NCBI GenBank assembly: GCA_000934455.1
Contig: KN894337.1
Span: 14,029 to 38,042, forward strand
Direction of reading: 5' to 3'
Source of the DNA: Apostichopus parvimensis
Taxonomy: Eukaryota > Echinodermata > Holothuroidea > Aspidochirotida > Stichopodidae
Length of the DNA: 24,014 nt
The first letter of the stretch is position 1. Every line of letters begins with the position of its first letter. A program made the position numbers and the translations under genes. Shown here in pieces: positions 19,152 to 24,014 of this stretch. Below the pieces are notes generated by a model, which saw only the letters and a list, made by a program, of their open reading frames with translations, made no database searches and had not been told where the DNA came from.

Positions 19152-19860
19152 ATATCACGGACATTTCAATTACATGTTTTCGTGGACTTTCCTAAGAAGG
19201 AATTTCATCATCTCCATCTGTTGAGTAATGAGGAGTTGGCTTTAAGGAATTTTTTCTACTCTGTAAAGTTTTAACATCGTCAATGTCAGAGAACAATTTC
19301 CTGTATCATCCTGACAAAATCAATTTTGAAGAACTATGAAGCAATTTGCTCGCTGTTGCATGTTTTTACACAACTTTGGAATTAGTTGTATTTTCTATTT
19401 TCATTCCAGCTTTAGGAATATTGATTGCATATTGATTATGAATTTGGTAACGTTTTTCTTGCTATAAGATGTGGAAAACTTCAGCCGCTGACCCTCTGTA
19501 CTGTCATGTCCAGCTTCAAAGCATTCAAACTGGCCATGTTGGAAGTAGGAACTATTTGAATATACTGTCAGTATTTAGCATTAGAAGGTTAGGAACTGTG
19601 AATACTGTCAGTATAAGTGCTTTGGAGCATGGCATGTGATGACTGTATAGAGTGTTATAAATTTGACAAAAGCGATCCAAAACGAAATTAAATATCACTT
19701 CACACGTTTGCCCTTTATAACGTTGAGCTTCTTCCCATATGTTACATATATGTATGATAAGAAATGTAAATAGGTTTTGTAAAGTAACGTTTACTCAGTT
19801 TAAAGCAGTTTATCATTTGTAAAAGACGAGATGATGAAATAAAATTACAAAGCAACAGAA
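19152..19860 (+). other. SPIDR: SPIDR 3' untranslated region
   Basis: AT-rich, non-coding stretch between the TGA at 19149 and the first good poly(A) signal at 19838. It contains a short internal duplication around ATACTGTCAGTAT, near 19560-19572 and 19600-19614. The true cleavage site is not visible; 19860 is an estimate about 20 bases after the signal. Confidence 0.55.
19838..19843 (+). promoter_or_regulatory. poly(A) signal AATAAA
   Basis: Canonical AATAAA hexamer about 690 bases after the SPIDR stop. A T-rich stretch (AAGTTTTATTTGCATTTTAC) follows within 30 bases, as expected of a downstream element. Confidence 0.6.
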
Positions 19861-21305
19861 AGTGATACAAGTTTTATTTGCATTTTACTTGTCAGAATAT
19901 TTTGCAAAGTAAGTTTCATTTTTAACATGTTTATTAGGAGTGACACAGGAGAATTCCTCCTCCCCACACCCCTCCCTCCCTCTCCTCTAATTTGCATATC
20001 AGGAGAGGAGGGAAGAGAGCTTGAGGAGGATGGATTGCAGTTTCTTGGCTCCAGCGTGAGAGAGGATGGGAGGGTAATATAAAACTTAACCATGTCATTA
20101 CATCTTTTCTTTTTGTTGATGGCATGTTTGACAAAGCTACTATTGGGACAGTTTGCTTTATTTTGAAAGGAAGAAAAGTCTACGAAGAAACAACATTCTC
20201 CATATTGAGACATGATTGAAACATTTCTCTCTGATTTGCTGGTACATATAAGCTTCCATGGTAGCTACCACTGTGGTAGCTTGGTCAGGAGAGTAGGGTT
20301 CCCCAACATATCTCAAAAAGTATGAATCATCATCATCATTAGACTTTCAAATGTTTGAATGGTTTTCAACAGAAGGAGACAATTTTACAACAGCAGAGCA
20401 TGTTTTAATTACAAAATGGAAATATTTTCATTTTTTAACAAAACATTATCACTTTAAATGCATGAAAGGGGCAGTTTTTCACAAAATTGGGGGTATGGCT
20501 CTCCTGGTCCATCTACTCCAATCTCCCCCACCCCCAACAGCCATGTTCTGCCTCTCCTGTAAGGGAAGAATGGAATTCGTAAACCGTCTGACCAAGTCAC
20601 AACCGATTATTGCCACCCTATGGTAAACACTCGCTAGCAAATATAATGGTCATTGGTTAGGGTAGTGCTAGGTTCTGTGTGTAAACTTTGAATATAGATG
20701 GCGCTGTTTCTGTACTTGCTATCTGAAGAGGAGACCATGTTTTACACGCAGATACGCAGAGAAAAGTTTCACTATATTCAAAAGCCAGTGCATTAATTGA
20801 GCATTGCGTTCTTTACTTTTGAACACAATTCATTAAATATAAGCAATTAATTGATACCCCTCAAATCTAATTAGAAACATCGTCATGGTTACGGCCCGCC
20901 GTTTGGTTGCTCTTATTCTTAATGAACGAGTAAGAATCCGTTTAGTACAATACGGACAATTTACTGTAACTTTCAAAAATGCTTCATTTGCAAATAAGGT
21001 TCTGTAAAATATGACTGATTTCACCGTTCCTTGTACAATCTTCAAATATCAACATATTTTCAAGTAAAAACGATGGCTATTCAGCCCCGGAAACTGTAGC
21101 ATTTTGTGATACATTTGGTTCTCTTGTAGCACAAAATCATAAGCCCTGGTGGGGATCCAGCGGACTTGAGCTGCAGTGTTTGTAGATATTTGTTGTTCTC
21201 TTCAATCGATATTTAAGTACAGGTTCAGATGAAGTTCATACACTCTATTTATCTGCCTTTAAACGTCTTTGAACTCAAGTCACGTGTCACTTGTATAATT
21301 GTCCG
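19861..21305. other. intergenic region after SPIDR
   Basis: No gene recognised. A pyrimidine/purine inverted repeat lies at about 19968-20015 (CCCTCTCCTCT against AGGAGAGGAGGG). A perfect 8-bp hairpin AGCTACCA-CTG-TGGTAGCT lies at 20263-20281. An ATC microsatellite is near 20328-20340. Confidence 0.45.
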
Positions 21306-21313
21306 AGTAGTAT

Positions 21314-21840
21314 CACTGGCGGATCCAGGGCCTTTGTTTGGGAGGGGCCAAAGTGGCATTAGAGTGATATGGGAGAGGGGTCTAAGGGGAGGGGGTGCCC
21401 CCCTCCCCTTTGGAAAATTTTCTATTGCTGAATGCCCTCAGATGCAATTTGGTGCGACAAAAGTGTACAATGGTGATGTTAATTTACTTCAAAAAAAATG
21501 TTTCCCAGGTGTAATTTTCTAAAATATTTATAAAACAAAGTTGGGATCATCTTTCTCAAGAAATTTTATTTCTCATAGGTTATAAATTTCTTACAACCAG
21601 CCTGTAACTGCAAAATGGTGTTAAACTGTAAATCCTCATGCTTATACATTACATAGCTCCCAACTCTTGAGAAGGCAAATGCTGGTCCATGCCGCGAATC
21701 GCCGTCCTGGGGGAGGGGTATAAGGGGAGGGGGTGCCCTAATTTCCAATCATATGATTTAGCGGATGTTCGGAAACACTTTTTGGCTCACCTTTGGGGGG
21801 CCATGGCCCCCCTTCCCCCCCCCCCTTGGATCCGCCAGTG
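21314..21840. mobile_element. 527-bp hAT-like MITE with 8-bp target duplication
   Basis: The ends are CACTGGCGGATCCA (21314) and TGGATCCGCCAGTG (ending 21840), a 14-base perfect inverted pair. The 8 bases outside, AGTAGTAT, occur at 21306-21313 and again at 21841-21848, an exact target duplication, the length usual for hAT transposons. Inside, GAGGGGTCTAAGGGGAGGGG (about 21374) recurs as GAGGGGTATAAGGGGAGGGG (about 21711), so the element has an internal duplication. It codes for no transposase. Confidence 0.92.
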
Positions 21841-21848
21841 AGTAGTAT

Positions 21849-22404
21849 ACGCCATAGTATGGGATGGGCCCCGTGCACCCTTAAAAGGCTCAGTGGTGGC
21901 AGAACTTATGTGCACCACCATCTGGGAACGGGAATTATGTTTTAACTGAAACAATAGTGGATATATCGCTTGCGAAAGACTTGAAATTTAAAGGTTTCAT
22001 CTTTTCATCTGTAGCCTACCACTCTATACTAAACTCCCAACTAACAGTCCCTCATGAAATTGCCACTGCAATATATTCACATATTTGGAATTTCACAATA
22101 CTTGCTCCTCATATGATGATCACAGGTTTGTAAGGAATAAAATATCCCTATTTTCGTTTACTTACATAAGTCCACATGGTGTCAAAATATTGTAAGGAGG
22201 CTGAGATGTGTGTGTCCAGATTTGAAGAGTGTAACTGTTCAACTTTAGACAGTCCACCCTCCCAGCAGGCTGACAAATCATAACGCACTGCATACTCCCA
22301 TATCACGAAGATCGGAAGGTAAATTTTCCACATGCAATATGAAGATATCGTGTACAACGAAAATTAATATGCAACACACACGTATTTATGAATCCCATTT
22401 TGCA
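21849..22404. other. intergenic, nothing recognised
   Basis: No gene or repeat that I can support between the two MITEs. Confidence 0.4.
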
Positions 22405-22587
22405 CAGCAAACACAAAACGTTATCATAACATTTTTAAAAGAGCCTCTAAAATATGTTTTTATAACGTTATATGTGGTGTTATAAAAACGTCGGCATAAC
22501 GTTTTTATGAGATATTAATGTTATATTAATGTTAAATTAATGTTTTAACGAAAAAATAACGTTTTAATAACGTTTTTGTGTTTGCTG
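22405..22587. mobile_element. 183-bp MITE with CAGCAAACACAAAACGTT ends
   Basis: CAGCAAACACAAAACGTTAT at the left and the complement, AACGTTTTTGTGTTTGCTG, at the right differ by one A in the run. The inside is built from AT-rich repeats of AACGTT, TATAACG and TTAATGTTA. It has no coding capacity. A target duplication is not evident. Confidence 0.85.
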
Positions 22588-23689
22588 GTTAATTACACCA
22601 TTTTCTACGCAGGTGACCTACAAATGGAGACCCCCTCCTCCCTCTAAAACCTTGTCCCCACATTTGAAGAAAGTATTTTGACAAATTAAGAAAGAATCAT
22701 GTAGTTATGTAAAAGTGCCCTTGTGCTAAAGAAAACTTTCAATAATGGAATGAATTATCAGTTACGATTCGAAATACTGCAGAGGATTTGTACTGAATGT
22801 TTTGAGGTACAATTCTAAGTCACGTGTTCTAATTAACTGCCCCTCGAACTTTGATCCCGACCATGCTCCTCCCGTTGGACCTCCCTCATCCGCCGCACCT
22901 ATGTAAGAACCAGGCCAGTAGCCAGATTAACCGATTAGGGGAGGGTGGTCTAAAGGAAGGGGTTGTTCCCTTTGAGAAATTTTTGCTTATCTCAGGGGAC
23001 TTATTAGATGCCAAATGATGCAATATTTCCCATATTTCCTCCTACATTTGTATTCCATTCTTTCTGTTGGTATACAACCTTACATAATTGTTTACTGAGC
23101 TATACAAATGCCCCCCCCCCCATGCACCCGTGTCTACGTGTCTTGTAAGGACACTATTTATCTTTGAATGAAGTTTTTCACAAATTTAATATTTTTTTGT
23201 GTGGATGGTACTATCTTAAAAGAAATTGAAACATTACGGGCCTACAGCAATTTTGTTTCCTTGCCCTGTTGTCCATTGGGGAAATAATGGCAGGGCATAT
23301 TCACACGTAGGCCTACGTGAATATCTCGCTGCTGTGTGTTCTTTTTTCCATTGTTACATCTTCCTCCTTCCTCCCTTTATGATATGTTATCCTGATAATT
23401 TGCAATTGTTTTTGTCATAACTCAACTCTGACTCCCTTTTCCCCATTTAGCACCCCCCCTCCCCTCCCCACCCCCTGTTAACCATTCCTCTTTACCTCTC
23501 CGATGAACGCTGGGTGATTGTAGTGCAGACATACGTGAGTAATAGAGATTGACATGCTCTGACAAAGAGTAGGCGGGGGCCAAATAGCATGCAGCATTCA
23601 CCGATCATACGACACCAGTAACATACACAGTAGGTAGTATGTGTAGCCTAAGCTAATTCACTGTGCGTGTGTTGATGGTGTGATGTAAT
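22588..23689. other. intergenic, with a G-rich MITE fragment and C tracts
   Basis: GGTCTAAAGGAAGGGG, then CCCTTTGAGAAATTTTTGCT and GATGCAATATTTCC (about 22940-23030) match the order of 5041-5190. C11 at 23111-23121 and C-rich runs near 23452-23475 follow. No gene is supported. Confidence 0.45.
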
Positions 23690-23844
23690 TCACGTCCAGT
23701 GTAATGCAAATTGTGTACAAATAGGGAGCTGGGTGAGGTCTTCTGCTACTGCACCACAGAGATCAGTGTACATGCACAAGCAACAGGGCGAATTGTGTAA
23801 CATTTTCATCCTAAAATTGTTGCCGACATAGGTCCACCTTCAAC
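23690..23844 (+). other. probable 5' untranslated/promoter region of the last gene
   Basis: A stretch of higher complexity before the ATG at 23845, with no TATA box that I can defend. An AG at 23830-23831 after TGCCGACAT could be an acceptor, so the exon may not be the first of the transcript. Confidence 0.3.
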
Positions 23845-23980
23845 ATGAGTCCTAAAGGAGCTGCCGATACTTTTGATCAAGTGGAAGAAGAACTCATTGT
23901 CTCAAAGACTAAAGAAGATTCCGCTAGATGGGGACAAAATCATGCTGGGGCCAAGGAACTCGCAAGTCTGTACTCAAAAC
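23845..23980 (+). CDS. first coding exon of an unrecognised gene
   Basis: ATG at 23845 follows CCTTCAAC and opens a frame of 45 codons plus one base, ending at a strong donor, GTAAGA at 23981. It reads MSPKGAADTFDQVEEELIVS, then KTKEDSARWGQNHAGAKEL. Without splicing it would stop after six more codons (TGA near 23998). The peptide is acidic to neutral, soluble and has no signal or membrane segment. I do not recognise the family. Codon use and the AG-free approach fit a real exon; the rest of the gene lies beyond the window. Confidence 0.55.
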
Positions 23981-24014
23981 GTAAGATAGATTTGCCTTGA
24001 CTGAGCTAGGCATA

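Noticed and set aside
19845-20213. 122-codon minus frame past the SPIDR end
   Set aside because: Low-complexity Ser/Pro and Gly/Arg stretches come from a purine/pyrimidine inverted repeat; no domain, signal or splice context.
21229-21522. 97-codon plus frame over the MITE
   Set aside because: It crosses the terminal repeat of a non-coding transposon and is an accident of the G-rich sequence.

Overview
This is an animal genomic window, not bacterial. It is AT-rich and dominated by introns and intergenic DNA. Coding sequence occurs as short, phase-compatible blocks bounded by AG...GT, with homopolymer runs, triplet microsatellites, MITE-like elements, a tRNA-derived SINE, a LINE tail and one run of N (an assembly gap, 12147-12671). 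The repeat types and roughly 0.5-2 kb introns (one of about 6.9 kb) suggest a marine invertebrate deuterostome, perhaps an echinoderm. That taxonomic reading is inference.

Plus strand, 1-19151: the 3' two thirds of one multi-exon gene. Twelve exons (1-80, 1193-1391, 2456-2603, 4051-4250, 6019-6183, 13105-13195, 14119-14265, 15047-15341, 16283-16453, 17549-17636, 18329-18449, 18996-19151) join in one uninterrupted frame of 619 residues plus stop, with every splice phase agreeing. I read it as SPIDR (KIAA0146), the scaffold linking BLM and RAD51 in homologous recombination. The recognisable part is the C-terminus with its CxxC...CxxC pair. Its 3' UTR ends near a poly(A) signal at 19838.

Minus strand, 7211-8218: an apparently intronless sulfotransferase-like gene lies antisense inside the longest SPIDR intron. 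It has a PAPS-type P-loop and an RxPxxRxxS motif. Its base composition is clearly more GC-rich than the intron around it, as expected of a real coding region.

19860-23844: intergenic and gene-poor, carrying a 527-bp MITE with an exact 8-bp target duplication (21314-21840), a 183-bp inverted-repeat element (22405-22587) and related G-rich fragments. At 23845-23980 the first coding exon of another plus-strand gene begins; I do not recognise its product.

The most unusual structure is intron 4 of SPIDR. The 3' end of exon 4, with its GTGAGT donor and the start of the intron, is repeated at least five more times in tandem (160-bp period), with decayed traces almost up to exon 5. Second is a SINE (1612-1901) and a LINE remnant (14479-14849) that share a GCGCCTTGAGCA...GCGC hairpin tail, suggesting a SINE/LINE mobilisation partnership. 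No previously unknown multi-gene system is evident.
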